Position numbers and translations under genes: made by a program. This document shows positions 55,615 to 64,000 of a stretch of 64,000 bases of DNA, piece by piece. This stretch comes from Teredinibacter franksiae (GTDB lineage Bacteria; Pseudomonadota; Gammaproteobacteria; Pseudomonadales; Cellvibrionaceae), in NCBI RefSeq assembly GCF_014218805.1, contig NZ_JACJUV010000001.1:3484501-3548500 (forward strand). The letters are read 5' to 3'. Within the stretch, counting starts at the first letter, position 1. Each line of letters starts with the position of its first letter. The notes beneath the pieces are model-generated. The model ran no database searches and was not told the DNA's origin. It saw only the letters and a program-made list of their open reading frames with translations.

Positions 55615-55698
55615 TTAGTGTCGCCAGAAGAGACTGCTGGGATTAGCTATAGTCGATAGGGGAATAATAAGCGATGCAACCAATAAAATGTATTTCAT
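55615..55698 (-). CDS. Small 27-residue peptide, mostly a signal-like segment
   Basis: MKYILLVASLIIPLSTIANPSSL... (27 codons) with AAGGA seven bases before its ATG at 55698. The hydrophobic stretch ends STIA, a likely signal peptidase site, leaving about nine residues. It is 21 bases upstream of the cheY-like gene. It could be a real small secreted or membrane peptide, or the remnant N-terminus of a lost exported protein. Confidence 0.4.
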   Translation of the reverse strand: MKYILLVASLIIPLSTIANPSSLFWRH

Positions 55699-56142
55699 GC
55701 GCGATTCCTTTTTGAGTTGTAATAATCATATATGCGTCGAGGAGGATATTTGTTCGTGATCATTGGGAATTACGGTCTTCCGGCCCACTACCTCCGATAG
55801 TTGTCACGAAGACTCTATTCCAAATTCACCTCCATTGCGCGTATATGAAAAACGAAAAGTGTTATGTTAGCCCGTTATACAATATAAGGCCAAGTAGGTG
55901 GCTACGCTGACGTATATCAAGACCTGCTTAAGCGCAGAAAAGGTTGAGGCCATGTCGGCAGTTGAAGGTAAAACGGAAGGTTAGGCGTGTGCCAAAACAA
56001 ATGAATTTCCGCCTCGGTAACGGCTCTTACATTACTCTATTAAGTTGAATCTATTTAACCGTGCGCGGGAATGACTAAGCCGCAGGGATGGCGGAGTCGA
56101 GGTCATAGAAAGAAGGAGGGCAGTGATGACAAAAAACGAAAA
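55699..56142. other. Intergenic region between cheY-like gene and ubiB
   Basis: About 440 bases with no convincing gene, RNA or repeat. The promoter of the small ORF and cheY-like gene should be here. Confidence 0.4.
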
Positions 56143-57780
56143 TCATCTCACCACTAATGCCGCTACCCCGATACCCATTAACACAAGGGCCTCTATAGAA
56201 ACCGAAGCCAAAGCCGGAACCCCGCCAACGGCCATTAAAGACCCAGCACCCAAGCACCCAAGCCCAGCGAGCCGGGCAAACAGGCCTCCAGCCCGCTTGC
56301 GAGAGCGGCCTTGAGCGGTCTTCAAGGCCACGCTGGCGGCTTTAAGCTCCGGTGCAACCTTTGCTAATTCTTTAACTTCAGAAATGGTATCAAAAATTAA
56401 ATGCGGTACCTGTGGAAACTTTTCCATCCATTCAGGTGCGTGGTACTTAAAATCTTGCCACAGGGTTTTAGGGTGAAAACGCTCACGCACCCAGCGTTCC
56501 AAGTAGGGGTGAGCGGTATCCCACAGGTCTAGTTCGGGGTACAGCTGGCGACCCAACCCTTCTATATTCAATAAAGTCTTTTGCAGCAGTACCAATTGTG
56601 GTTGTACCGGCATTTGGTAGCGTTGGGCGGTTTTAAATAAAGATATGAGTGCTTCGCCGAAGGAAATTTCAACCAGTGGTTTTTCGAATATGGGTTCGCA
56701 TACGGAGCGTATAGCCGATTCAAAACCGGCGATGGAGGTGTTGCGCGGTACCCAGCCGCTGAGTACGTGTAACTCGGCTACTTGGCGGTAGTCGCGGCGA
56801 AACATGGCGAGCAGATTGCGGGCGAGGTAGTACTGGTCTTCGCGGGTGAGGGTGCCCACTATGGCCATGTCTACGGCCATGTAGCTGGGGTTTTGTGGGT
56901 TTTCTTTGGAAACGAATACGTTGCCGGGGTGCATGTCGGCGTGAAAAAAGTTGTGCTCAAACACCTGGGTAAAAAAAACTTCTACACCGCGTTCGGCTAG
57001 CAGCTTCAGGTTGTAGTCGTGTTTTTTTAGGTTTTCAACGTCAGTTACGGCGTGGCCGTATATGCGCTCCAGTACCAGTACGTTGCCGGTGCTGTAGTCC
57101 CAGTGTACTTCGGGTATATACAGCATGTTGGATTTTTCGAAGTTACGCCGCAGTTGCGAGGCGTTGGCACCTTCGCGGGCGAGGTCTAGTTCGTCGAATA
57201 TGGTTTCTCGGTAATCGTCTACCACCTGCACGGGGCGCAGTCGTTTGCCTTCGCTGGTGAACTTTTCGACCAGTTGGGCAATAAAGCGTAGTAGCTGGGT
57301 GTCTTTTTCAATGATAGGTTCGAGGTTGGGGCGAACCACTTTTACTACCACGTTTTCGCCGCTGTGCAATACGGCTGTGTGCACTTGTGCCACCGAGGCG
57401 GAGGCCAGTGGTTGTTTGTCGAATTCTTTGAACAGGTTGTCGACGGTGTCTTTAAGTTCGCGCTCAACAATATCAATAAAGGTGTTGCTATCGAAGGGGG
57501 CCACGTTGTCTTGCAGGTGGTCTAGCTCTTCGACTATGTCGGGCGGTAATAAATCGGGGCGGGTGGACAGTAGTTGTCCGAATTTTACAAAAATAGGACC
57601 CAACTCTTCGCACGCGTGGCGAATACGTTTGCCGCGATTTTCTTTTGGGGTGGGGTAGAGTTTATAAAGTAACAGCAGGAGTTTGAGTGTGCGTGGGCTG
57701 TAGTCGGGGTGCACGAGCTCGTCTAGCCGGTAAAGGCCAATGGTGTGCAGTATTTTGAGTAGTCGAAAAAATTTTCCCAC
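56143..57780 (-). CDS. ubiB: UbiB, ubiquinone biosynthesis kinase-like protein
   Basis: 545 residues from GTG 57780 (AAAGG about 8 bases upstream). Family motifs: ELGPIFVKFGQLLSTRPDLL (KxGQ), Ala/Ser loop ASASVAQVH, catalytic-type HADMHPGNVF, and two C-terminal membrane helices (about 500-545). UbiB is an atypical kinase/ATPase needed for aerobic ubiquinone synthesis. Last gene of the ubiE-ubiJ-ubiB set, all minus strand. Confidence 0.96.
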   Translation of the reverse strand: MGKFFRLLKILHTIGLYRLDELVHPDYSPRTLKLLLLLYKLYPTPKENRGKRIRHACEELGPIFVKFGQLLSTRPDLLPPDIVEELDHLQDNVAPFDSNTFIDIVERELKDTVDNLFKEFDKQPLASASVAQVHTAVLHSGENVVVKVVRPNLEPIIEKDTQLLRFIAQLVEKFTSEGKRLRPVQVVDDYRETIFDELDLAREGANASQLRRNFEKSNMLYIPEVHWDYSTGNVLVLERIYGHAVTDVENLKKHDYNLKLLAERGVEVFFTQVFEHNFFHADMHPGNVFVSKENPQNPSYMAVDMAIVGTLTREDQYYLARNLLAMFRRDYRQVAELHVLSGWVPRNTSIAGFESAIRSVCEPIFEKPLVEISFGEALISLFKTAQRYQMPVQPQLVLLQKTLLNIEGLGRQLYPELDLWDTAHPYLERWVRERFHPKTLWQDFKYHAPEWMEKFPQVPHLIFDTISEVKELAKVAPELKAASVALKTAQGRSRKRAGGLFARLAGLGCLGAGSLMAVGGVPALASVSIEALVLMGIGVAALVVR

Positions 57781-57849
57781 GGTGCCTTTTACCTGTTGTT
57801 ACCTATTTTTATCTGGATTTTCTGGGGCTGTGTGTTTTTTGTTTTTGGT

Positions 57850-58494
57850 TTATTGCTGTTTTTTAACGGCGCCAAGGTGATTTATTTTGGCTTCCAGTCG
57901 GTCTGTTTGCTGGCGTATGCGGTCTACCGCTTCGCTGTAGTTGTTGAGTTCCGTTTGGGCGGGTATGGCCCGCAACTCTTCGGTGAGGAATTCATTGATA
58001 AAGCGCGGTGCGCGTTGGCTTCTACTGCGAAGCCAGTCGAGCGCTGCGTTGCCCGCCAGTGCCAGTTGATGTGCGGGCAGGTCGCCAATGACTGATGAGA
58101 GCGCGTCTTCCCAGTCGATATCTACATCGTTAAAAATATATTGGTATTGCTCTAGGAGGCCAACGTGCCCAGAAACCGTCACGCCACTGTTGGCTAGGCT
58201 GGAGTTTGAGCTGAATACCAGCCCGATAACGCTCAATAGTTTACCTTCGAGTGTTGTGGTGGCTTCTAATTCCGGGTGGGCGCTGAGCTGCAGTTGGTCT
58301 TCGGCAACGGAGAGTTGCAGGAAAAGCGCTGGCTGGCTGGTGTGGATGTTTAGGTGCTTACCGGAGAGCGCGCGGAGTTTGGTGCGCGTACCTGGGTCGT
58401 AGGTTAGTGCGGCATTAATGGCCGCTTCCAGCGACATCGCCATTGCCGTCGCTAGGGTTGGATCTTGAGTGTCAGCTAACACTATTTGAACCAT
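57850..58494 (-). CDS. ubiJ: UbiJ, ubiquinone biosynthesis accessory factor
   Basis: 214 residues: an SCP2-type lipid-binding N-terminal domain (MSLEAAINAALTYDPGTRTK, LQLSVAEDQLQLSAHPELEA) and a helical C-terminus with a coiled coil (SEAVDRIRQQTDRLEAKINH). UbiJ binds ubiquinone intermediates in the soluble Ubi complex. Between ubiE and ubiB, its usual place. Confidence 0.92.
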   Translation of the reverse strand: MVQIVLADTQDPTLATAMAMSLEAAINAALTYDPGTRTKLRALSGKHLNIHTSQPALFLQLSVAEDQLQLSAHPELEATTTLEGKLLSVIGLVFSSNSSLANSGVTVSGHVGLLEQYQYIFNDVDIDWEDALSSVIGDLPAHQLALAGNAALDWLRSRSQRAPRFINEFLTEELRAIPAQTELNNYSEAVDRIRQQTDRLEAKINHLGAVKKQQ

Positions 58495-58682
58495 CTTTGT
58501 TGAAGGTTAAGGTGGGCAACAGCTGATACCGGTGCGGGCTTGCGCTGAAATAGTACGGCTAGTGGTTGCATGTTGTTCTCTTCGATGGGTAAAACCCCTT
58601 CCTTTGCTTTTGAGTTAGCACTACTTCTGTCGCTCGCTCAATCACATCACTATAGGAAAAATAAGGCGAGTGCTGGTAGGCC

Positions 58683-59432
58683 CTAGGCTTTTATGCCTTT
58701 GTGCAGAGCAACTACGCCGCCGGTCATGTTGTAGTACTTACATTCGGCAAACCCGGTGTTCTCCATCATGCCTTTAAGGGTGTCTTGATCGGGGTGCATA
58801 CGAATACTTTCGGCCAAGTAGCGGTAGCTCTCGGCATCGCTGGTAACTAGCTTACCCATGAGTGGCAGCAGCCTGAATGAATAGGTGTCGTAGGCTTTTT
58901 CTAACAGCTTATTTTGCGGTTTGGAAAACTCTAGCACCAGCAGGCGCCCGCCGGGTTTGAGTACACGTAGCATGGCCGCCAATGCGAGGTCTTTGTCGGT
59001 AACGTTGCGCAGGCCAAAGGCAATGGTGATGCAGTCGAAGCTGTTGTCGGGGAAGGGTAAATACTGGGCGTCGGCCTGAGTGTACTGTACATTGCCGACA
59101 ATACCTTTGTCGGTCAGTTTATCGCGCCCTACTTTGAGCATGGAATCGTTAATATCAGCCAGTACTACTTTACCTTCTGGGCCTACAATGCGGGCGAATT
59201 TGGCGGTTAGGTCGCCAGTGCCGCCGGCTATGTCGAGTACGGTGTTACCGGTGCGCACGCCCGAGAGTTCAATGGTGAACTTCTTCCATACACGGTGAAT
59301 GCCGCCAGACATCAGGTCGTTCATTAAATCGTAACGGAAGGCCACTGAGTGGAATACATCCGCTACGCGGTCTGCCTTCTCTTCCTTGCGGACCGTTTGG
59401 TATCCAAAATGTGTGGTATTATCGTCTGCCAT
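58683..59432 (-). CDS. ubiE: UbiE, demethoxyubiquinol/demethylmenaquinol C-methyltransferase
   Basis: 249 residues. SAM-binding [19 protein letters not shown], and the UbiE-typical [15 protein letters not shown] and ALHKGIK end. GAGAGGA precedes the ATG. It methylates the C5 position in ubiquinone synthesis. About 190 bases upstream of ubiJ. Confidence 0.97.
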   Translation of the reverse strand: MADDNTTHFGYQTVRKEEKADRVADVFHSVAFRYDLMNDLMSGGIHRVWKKFTIELSGVRTGNTVLDIAGGTGDLTAKFARIVGPEGKVVLADINDSMLKVGRDKLTDKGIVGNVQYTQADAQYLPFPDNSFDCITIAFGLRNVTDKDLALAAMLRVLKPGGRLLVLEFSKPQNKLLEKAYDTYSFRLLPLMGKLVTSDAESYRYLAESIRMHPDQDTLKGMMENTGFAECKYYNMTGGVVALHKGIKA

Positions 59433-59549
59433 TTTTTTGTCCTCTCAAGGCCCGCAATTGTAGCGCAAAATGTAGGTTTGCTGGTGTTTTCTGTGCAGGG
59501 TTGAATTAATAGAGGTGGCCCTCCCTATGCCTATCACTCACTGTTCCGT

Positions 59550-60725
59550 ATGAAATCTCTATTTGCTCGATTCCGAGTTTTAGGCCACGCCCTCGATAGT
59601 TTCTGGCATCGCAATCGCTGCTTATTGAATGTGCGCGGCTACTGGCGCTATCGCAAGTGGAAACAGCAACAGTGCTGGGTACTGGCAGCTGACAAGCCGC
59701 TGGTTATCTTCGATTTTTCTGACAGCCTGATTGATGGTCCTCAGGGGCGGCGTTTCTATACCCTGTTTATGTTTTTTGTGCGCGCGGGCTATTTTCCTGT
59801 GTTGGTGGATAACTACCGTTTTCTCTCAACGATTAAGAAGCGCCACAAGGCTTTTTGTTTGGATGAAAGTTTTGCGTTGTCTCCTGCGAAGCGAAAAACG
59901 CATTTACCCTATGTTCTGGTTACCGATTTTGCCCGGCCACGTCTATTTACCAAGCATGTAAACGCTGAGCAAAAAGTTGTACAGCTGGATTTTCGCTCAG
60001 ATTACTCTCCAGCCGAGGAGGGTTTTCCTATGCCGTTTCCTATGTTTTCGGGTATCTATCGCTCTGGTCAAGATAGCGATGCGCTGCTGAGTAACTTGCG
60101 TAAGCAAAAGCGAGATTGGTCGGTGTTTTTTGGCGGTGATGCGGCGTTGGGGAAATACAGTAAAAACACCATTGTTGATATTTATAAAAAAATACCCCGT
60201 GCGACAGCCTTGGCTTGTTTACGGGAAAATTTGCCGAGTGAATTCTGGGTAGAGCCTAAGTCCCAGCCGGAACTCGAGGCTAATATGCAGTTAGGTGTAG
60301 ACGGCGTGCTCTGCGTCAGTACCCGTTACTGTAAGCTGGCTGTCCATGACTGGTTAAATACGGTTGCTCGTACGCGATTTTTCCTTGCACTGCCTGGTGT
60401 GCGTTACCCTATGTCGCACAATTTAATTGAAGCGATGGCTGTGGGAACGGTACCTATTACCGAATATCCAGAGTTGTTTTTCCCTTCGTTGCAGCATGGT
60501 AAAAACTGTTTGGTGTATAGCAGTGAGCAATCACTGGTTGAGGTGGTACAGCAGGCTAATGTAATGACGGAGGGCGAGTGGGCTGAACTTGCCAGTGGGG
60601 CGGTTGAATATTATCAGCAGTATTTACACCCGGTAACGACAATTGAGCGACTGTTGCACGGTGAGAATAAGGTTGTGCGGTTGCGGTTGTTGCCATTTTT
60701 AAAAGCGGGCGGGGGGTTTGCTTAA
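59550..60725 (+). CDS. Putative glycosyltransferase (GT-B/exostosin-like)
   Basis: 391 residues, no signal peptide, Arg/Trp-rich N-terminus. The C-terminal part (FLALPGVRYPMSHNLIEAMA, VGTVPITEYPELFFP, HGKNCLVYS) has the acceptor/donor-binding pattern of GT-B or exostosin-like transferases. The N-terminal half has KPLVIFDFSDSLID and VDNYRFLS. Substrate unknown; possibly envelope polysaccharide. It is divergent from ubiE and converges with the DUF971 gene. Confidence 0.62.
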   Translation: MKSLFARFRVLGHALDSFWHRNRCLLNVRGYWRYRKWKQQQCWVLAADKPLVIFDFSDSLIDGPQGRRFYTLFMFFVRAGYFPVLVDNYRFLSTIKKRHKAFCLDESFALSPAKRKTHLPYVLVTDFARPRLFTKHVNAEQKVVQLDFRSDYSPAEEGFPMPFPMFSGIYRSGQDSDALLSNLRKQKRDWSVFFGGDAALGKYSKNTIVDIYKKIPRATALACLRENLPSEFWVEPKSQPELEANMQLGVDGVLCVSTRYCKLAVHDWLNTVARTRFFLALPGVRYPMSHNLIEAMAVGTVPITEYPELFFPSLQHGKNCLVYSSEQSLVEVVQQANVMTEGEWAELASGAVEYYQQYLHPVTTIERLLHGENKVVRLRLLPFLKAGGGFA

Positions 60726-60747
60726 AATTTTGTGATTTCAGCTTACG

Positions 60748-61116
60748 TTATTTTGGGTCAATCCATTTCACGGAGCTAATCTGAGATTCTTCCACCTTTT
60801 GTAAATACTCCGCCCACTTCTGTTCTTGTTGGGTGCCTAGCTCGTACAAATATTGCCAGGCGTATATGCCAGAGTCATGACCATCACTGAAGATTAATTT
60901 AATGGCGTAATGGCCTTGTGGCTCTATTCCTGTAATGGCAACATTTTGTTTGTTTAGCTGTAAAACCTCTTCGCCGGGGCCATGGCCTTTTACTTCTGCG
61001 GAGGGTGAGTAAACCCGTAAATATTCGGCGGGCAACTGAAAAGTCTCGTTATCAAACGAGACTTCTAGTAAGCAGGATTTACGGTGGAGCTTTATGGCGC
61101 TAGGTGTTTTGCTCAT
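60748..61116 (-). CDS. DUF971 domain protein
   Basis: 122 residues. The family core PSAIKLHRKSCLLEVSFDNE, LPAEYLRVYSPSAEVKGHG, and HYAIKLIFSDGHDSGIYAW is present. The domain also occurs at the N-terminus of gamma-butyrobetaine hydroxylases; stand-alone copies accompany hslVU in many gammaproteobacteria. Function unclear. It begins 6 bases after the hslU stop. Confidence 0.92.
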   Translation of the reverse strand: MSKTPSAIKLHRKSCLLEVSFDNETFQLPAEYLRVYSPSAEVKGHGPGEEVLQLNKQNVAITGIEPQGHYAIKLIFSDGHDSGIYAWQYLYELGTQQEQKWAEYLQKVEESQISSVKWIDPK

Positions 61117-61122
61117 GGGCTT

Positions 61123-62439
61123 CTACAGAATATACCGACTCAAGTCTTCATTCTTGGCGAGTTCGCCCAGTTGTTCATCAACGAATGCCGCGTCTATGGT
61201 TATGTTGGTGTCGGCAGCGTCGGTTTCAAACGAGATGTCTTCCAGTAATTTCTCTAGTACCGTATGCAGGCGGCGGGCGCCAATATTTTCGGTGCTTTCG
61301 TTTACGTGGTAGGCGGTTTCGGCAATTCGGCGAATGCCATCTTCAGAGAAGCTGATATTGGAGCCCTCGGTGGCCAGTAGCGCCTGGTGCTGCTCGGTTA
61401 GAGAAGCGTCTGGTTCGGTAAGAATGCGTTCAAAATCTTCGGGCGTGAGGGCTTCCAGTTCTACCCGTATGGGCAACCGACCTTGTAATTCAGGAATAAG
61501 GTCTGAGGGTTTTGAAACGTGGAACGCACCGGAGGCAATAAACAGAATATGGTCGGTTTTTATCATGCCGTGCTTGGTGCTTACCGTGCAGCCTTCGATT
61601 AAGGGCAGTAGGTCGCGTTGTACACCTTCGCGCGATACATCGGCTCCCGAGGCGCCTTCACGCTTGGCCACTTTATCGATTTCATCCAGAAATACGATGC
61701 CAGTCTGTTCGGCGGCTTCTATAGCCTGCGTTTTTAGTTCTTCTTCATTAACCAGTTTTGCGGCTTCTTCATCGGTAAGTTTTTTGAATGCTTTTTTTAC
61801 TGGCACTTTTACTTTTTTAGTTTTGCCGGTATTGAGGTTAGAAAACATGTTTTGTAGCTGGCTGGTCATGTCTTCCATGCCGGGTGGCGACATGATTTCT
61901 ACACCAACAGAGGCCGTAGAAACATCTATTTCAATTTCTTTGTCGTCTAGCTCGCCTTCGCGCAGTTTTTTGCGGAATATTTGTCGTGTACTGGATTCGT
62001 GGGTTTGCTCTTCGCCAGTACGAGCCGGGGCCAGAAGGGCATCTAAAATGCGTTCCTCAGCGGCTTCCATGGCACGGTGTTGGCACTTGGTCATTTCCTG
62101 TTCGCGGAAAAGTTTAATGGAGCGGTCTACTAAATCGCGAATAATGGATTCCACATCCCGCCCAACATAGCCGACTTCGGTAAATTTGGTCGCTTCAACT
62201 TTAATGAACGGGGCGTTTGCGAGCTTAGCTAGGCGGCGAGCAATTTCTGTTTTACCGACGCCGGTGGGGCCAATCATTAAAATATTTTTGGGCGTAATTT
62301 CGTTGCGTAATTCTTCGTTCAGCTGCATGCGCCGCCAACGGTTACGCAAAGCGATGGCAACAGCTTTTTTTGCTGCGCCTTGGCCAACAATATGTTTGTC
62401 CAGCTCGTGGACGATTTCGCGGGGAGTCATTTGAGACAT
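61123..62439 (-). CDS. hslU: HslU, ATPase subunit of HslUV protease
   Basis: 438 residues. Starts [20 protein letters not shown]; Walker [15 protein letters not shown]; Walker [10 protein letters not shown]; arginine-finger region [14 protein letters not shown]-terminal [20 protein letters not shown], the tail that docks into HslV. The I-domain (about 110-240) is complete. It unfolds substrates for HslV. Confidence 0.97.
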   Translation of the reverse strand: MSQMTPREIVHELDKHIVGQGAAKKAVAIALRNRWRRMQLNEELRNEITPKNILMIGPTGVGKTEIARRLAKLANAPFIKVEATKFTEVGYVGRDVESIIRDLVDRSIKLFREQEMTKCQHRAMEAAEERILDALLAPARTGEEQTHESSTRQIFRKKLREGELDDKEIEIDVSTASVGVEIMSPPGMEDMTSQLQNMFSNLNTGKTKKVKVPVKKAFKKLTDEEAAKLVNEEELKTQAIEAAEQTGIVFLDEIDKVAKREGASGADVSREGVQRDLLPLIEGCTVSTKHGMIKTDHILFIASGAFHVSKPSDLIPELQGRLPIRVELEALTPEDFERILTEPDASLTEQHQALLATEGSNISFSEDGIRRIAETAYHVNESTENIGARRLHTVLEKLLEDISFETDAADTNITIDAAFVDEQLGELAKNEDLSRYIL

Positions 62440-62487
62440 GGAATAACCTTAATGCGTCTGAGTGGCACTGGAGTGGAGCTGAGCCAC

Positions 62488-63027
62488 TCAGTACTCCAAT
62501 TGTTCGATGGTGAAATTGTGGTTGGTGTACACGCAAATATCGCCTGCAATGGCCAGGCCTTTTTCAACAATTTCAGCAGCAGAGAGTTCGGTGTTGCCAA
62601 GTAGGGCTCGCGCTGCAGACTGGGCAAAGGCACCGCCGGAGCCAATAGCGATTAAATCCTCTTCTGGCTGGATAACGTCTCCGTTACCGGTAATGATCAG
62701 TGAGGCGTCTTTGTCTGCGACGGCTAGCAGCGCTTCTAGCTTGCGCAGAGCGCGGTCGGTACGCCAGTCTTTTGCCAGCTCAACGGCGGCACGAACCAGC
62801 TGGCCCCCGTGGCTTTCGAGTTTTGTTTCGAAGCGTTCAAATAGGGTAAAGGCGTCTGCAGTGCCGCCGGCAAATCCAGCCAGTACTTGGTCTTTGTAAA
62901 GGCGTCGCACCTTGCGTGCGTTACCTTTCATTATGGTGTTGCCGAGGGAAACCTGACCGTCACCGCCGATAACAACCTGGTTGCCTCGACGTACGGAGAG
63001 GATAGTGGTTCCGCGATACTGTTCCAC
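62488..63027 (-). CDS. hslV: HslV, peptidase subunit of HslUV protease
   Basis: 179 residues from GTG 63027. Short propeptide MEQYRG then [19 protein letters not shown]; the catalytic nucleophile is T7 after processing. [14 protein letters not shown] and [15 protein letters not shown] are family segments. Forms the double-ring threonine protease with HslU, which follows after 48 bases. Confidence 0.97.
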   Translation of the reverse strand: MEQYRGTTILSVRRGNQVVIGGDGQVSLGNTIMKGNARKVRRLYKDQVLAGFAGGTADAFTLFERFETKLESHGGQLVRAAVELAKDWRTDRALRKLEALLAVADKDASLIITGNGDVIQPEEDLIAIGSGGAFAQSAARALLGNTELSAAEIVEKGLAIAGDICVYTNHNFTIEQLEY

Positions 63028-63096
63028 TGGAAGTCCTTAAATCAATTCGGTAAGAACCTGAGAGGTGGGGGCTAGTCGGGGTTTTTCAAGTTGCGA

Positions 63097-63642
63097 TTAT
63101 TCCGCTGTTCGTTTGAGAACCAGCGCTTCGTAACGGTTAGCGACCAGCGTTGCGCGGGCTGTTTCGCGCTGTGAGCGTGATAGGAACGGACCCACCAAAA
63201 CGCGGTGCCAGGTTTCGCCGTTGCGAATACGTGCTTTTTCGATTTGTGCCTCAAGATTGAGCAGGATTAGCTCAACTTTTAGCTGTTCGGCATCGTCGGC
63301 GTTTTTAAATGATGCGACCTGCAGAATGTATTCCTCTGCTGGGCTTTGCTCCGGAGATTTGCTGGAGCTGGGCTCTTCTTCCATGAAGTCTGGAATATTG
63401 ACCTTGGTTTCTTTAAGGATATCGTAAAAATCGAATCGAGGCTGGGTTGTCTCGGGCTCTTTGGTTTTTTTCTTTGGGGTTTGGCTGGTAGCTGTGGTGT
63501 CCCGTTTAGCTATTTTCTGTACGGGGTCCATTTCAGATAAGCGCATGAGGAACATGACAAATGCTCCGAGTATACAGCCGGTAAAAAGCCATACCCATGC
63601 GGGTACGCGCGGTTCGTTTTGCTTGGTGGTGCGCTTGGGCAT
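63097..63642 (-). CDS. SPOR-domain membrane protein (FtsN-like)
   Basis: 181 residues: short basic cytoplasmic start (MPKRTTKQNEPRVPAWVW), one membrane helix (about 16-33), a low-complexity charged linker and C-terminal SPOR domain (about 105-180: YILQVASFKNADDAEQLKVE, ARIRNGETWHRVLVGPF). SPOR domains bind denuded septal peptidoglycan. Located just before hslV, as in pseudomonads where an argS neighbour is usual; the next gene here is different. Confidence 0.9.
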   Translation of the reverse strand: MPKRTTKQNEPRVPAWVWLFTGCILGAFVMFLMRLSEMDPVQKIAKRDTTATSQTPKKKTKEPETTQPRFDFYDILKETKVNIPDFMEEEPSSSKSPEQSPAEEYILQVASFKNADDAEQLKVELILLNLEAQIEKARIRNGETWHRVLVGPFLSRSQRETARATLVANRYEALVLKRTAE

Positions 63643-63810
63643 GGTTTTAGAGTACAGCGTTTGTATTGTTGTGGTGTGTTAGTTGGCGCGTGAGAATGAG
63701 AGCGGCTCTCTGCGTGTTATATGTGGCTAGGTTTTCGGGTGCATTAAGGGGCAGCTTACTTCCCTAGCCATTGATAAATGCGTGAAGGACGTGCTGCAGC
63801 GGATAAAATA
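63643..63810. other. Intergenic region upstream of the SPOR gene
   Basis: About 170 bases, no gene; likely promoter of the SPOR-hslVU transcript. No motif was convincing. Confidence 0.3.
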
Positions 63811-63838
63811 CTGGCGTAGAGGGTTAATTCTACGCCAG
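63811..63838 (-). terminator. Hairpin terminator of the partial gene
   Basis: CTGGCGTAGA, 8-base loop, TCTACGCCAG: a perfect 10-bp stem about 15 bases past the stop at 63854, with TATTTTAT following on the minus strand. Confidence 0.75.
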
Positions 63839-63853
63839 CGGGTCGCGTTTTAG

Positions 63854-64000
63854 CTAGCGCAAACCGTTGTCGCAGCCTGAATCGCTTACCCAGTTATTTT
63901 TGGGTATCACGACACCTTGTAAGTCGTTATCCACAACAATATCGAATACATGCCAGCATTCACTTACGGTGCCTCCACGTGGGGAGAAAACAAAGCTATT
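63854..64000 (-). CDS. C-terminal 48 residues of an unrecognised protein (runs off the right edge)
   Basis: An open frame enters at 64000 and ends TAG at 63854. It holds two Cys (C15 and C43 of the fragment), SECWHVFDIVVD and IPKNNWVSDSGCDNGLR. A Cys pair near the end is common in type IV pilin-like proteins, but the identity cannot be decided from this fragment. A terminator hairpin follows, supporting a real gene end. Confidence 0.55.
   Translation of the reverse strand, partial: NSFVFSPRGGTVSECWHVFDIVVDNDLQGVVIPKNNWVSDSGCDNGLR

Overview
The window is chromosomal DNA of a gammaproteobacterium, most likely a marine polysaccharide degrader of the Cellvibrionales (Saccharophagus/Teredinibacter-like). 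This is inferred from three things: a GH9 cellulase whose modules are joined by a poly-serine linker, other secreted carbohydrate-active proteins, and housekeeping blocks in pseudomonad-like order (degS-zapG-zapE-rplM-rpsI-petA-petBC-sspA-sspB; lpoA-yraN-diaA-dolP-rsmI; hslVU-DUF971-ubiE-ubiJ-ubiB). No tRNA, rRNA, CRISPR array, prophage or insertion sequence was recognised.

Layout. 1-6517 (minus): the N-terminal 382 codons of a large surface protein (LEPR-like motif plus DUF4347 domain), preceded by three adaptor genes: a GAF-HlyD protein, a PqqD-like/M50 protease/HlyD protein and a small HlyD protein. This looks like a dedicated export or processing module. 6589-16545: conserved core with DegS, ZapG, ZapE, L13, S9, the bc1 complex (cytochromes b and c1 fused in one reading frame), SspA/SspB, a Yip1-family protein and a DEDD exonuclease-like protein. 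16552-24969: M48 protease with LemA, a thiolase, and the LpoA/YraN/DiaA/DolP/RsmI block.

25084-36433 is a nitrogen-acquisition locus. A hybrid histidine kinase whose N-terminus is an NCS1-type permease, and a LuxR-type response regulator, face a urea/short-chain-amide ABC transporter (urtABCDE-like), a formamidase/acetamidase and an FmdB-type zinc ribbon protein. The architecture suggests that an amide or related solute is sensed, imported and hydrolysed to ammonia.

36434-56142 is a looser accessory region with long intergenic gaps. It holds a glycosidase pseudogene with two lesions, a secreted jelly-roll protein, a bacterial CLCA-like metalloprotease/VWA protein, the GH9 cellulase (its linker encoded by a 9-bp minisatellite), an M23-type peptidase without a signal peptide, an ABC-F protein (YbiT) and several orphan proteins. 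56143-64000 returns to conserved core: UbiB/UbiJ/UbiE, a glycosyltransferase-like protein, DUF971, HslU/HslV, a SPOR protein, and the C-terminal end of an unrecognised protein that runs off the window.
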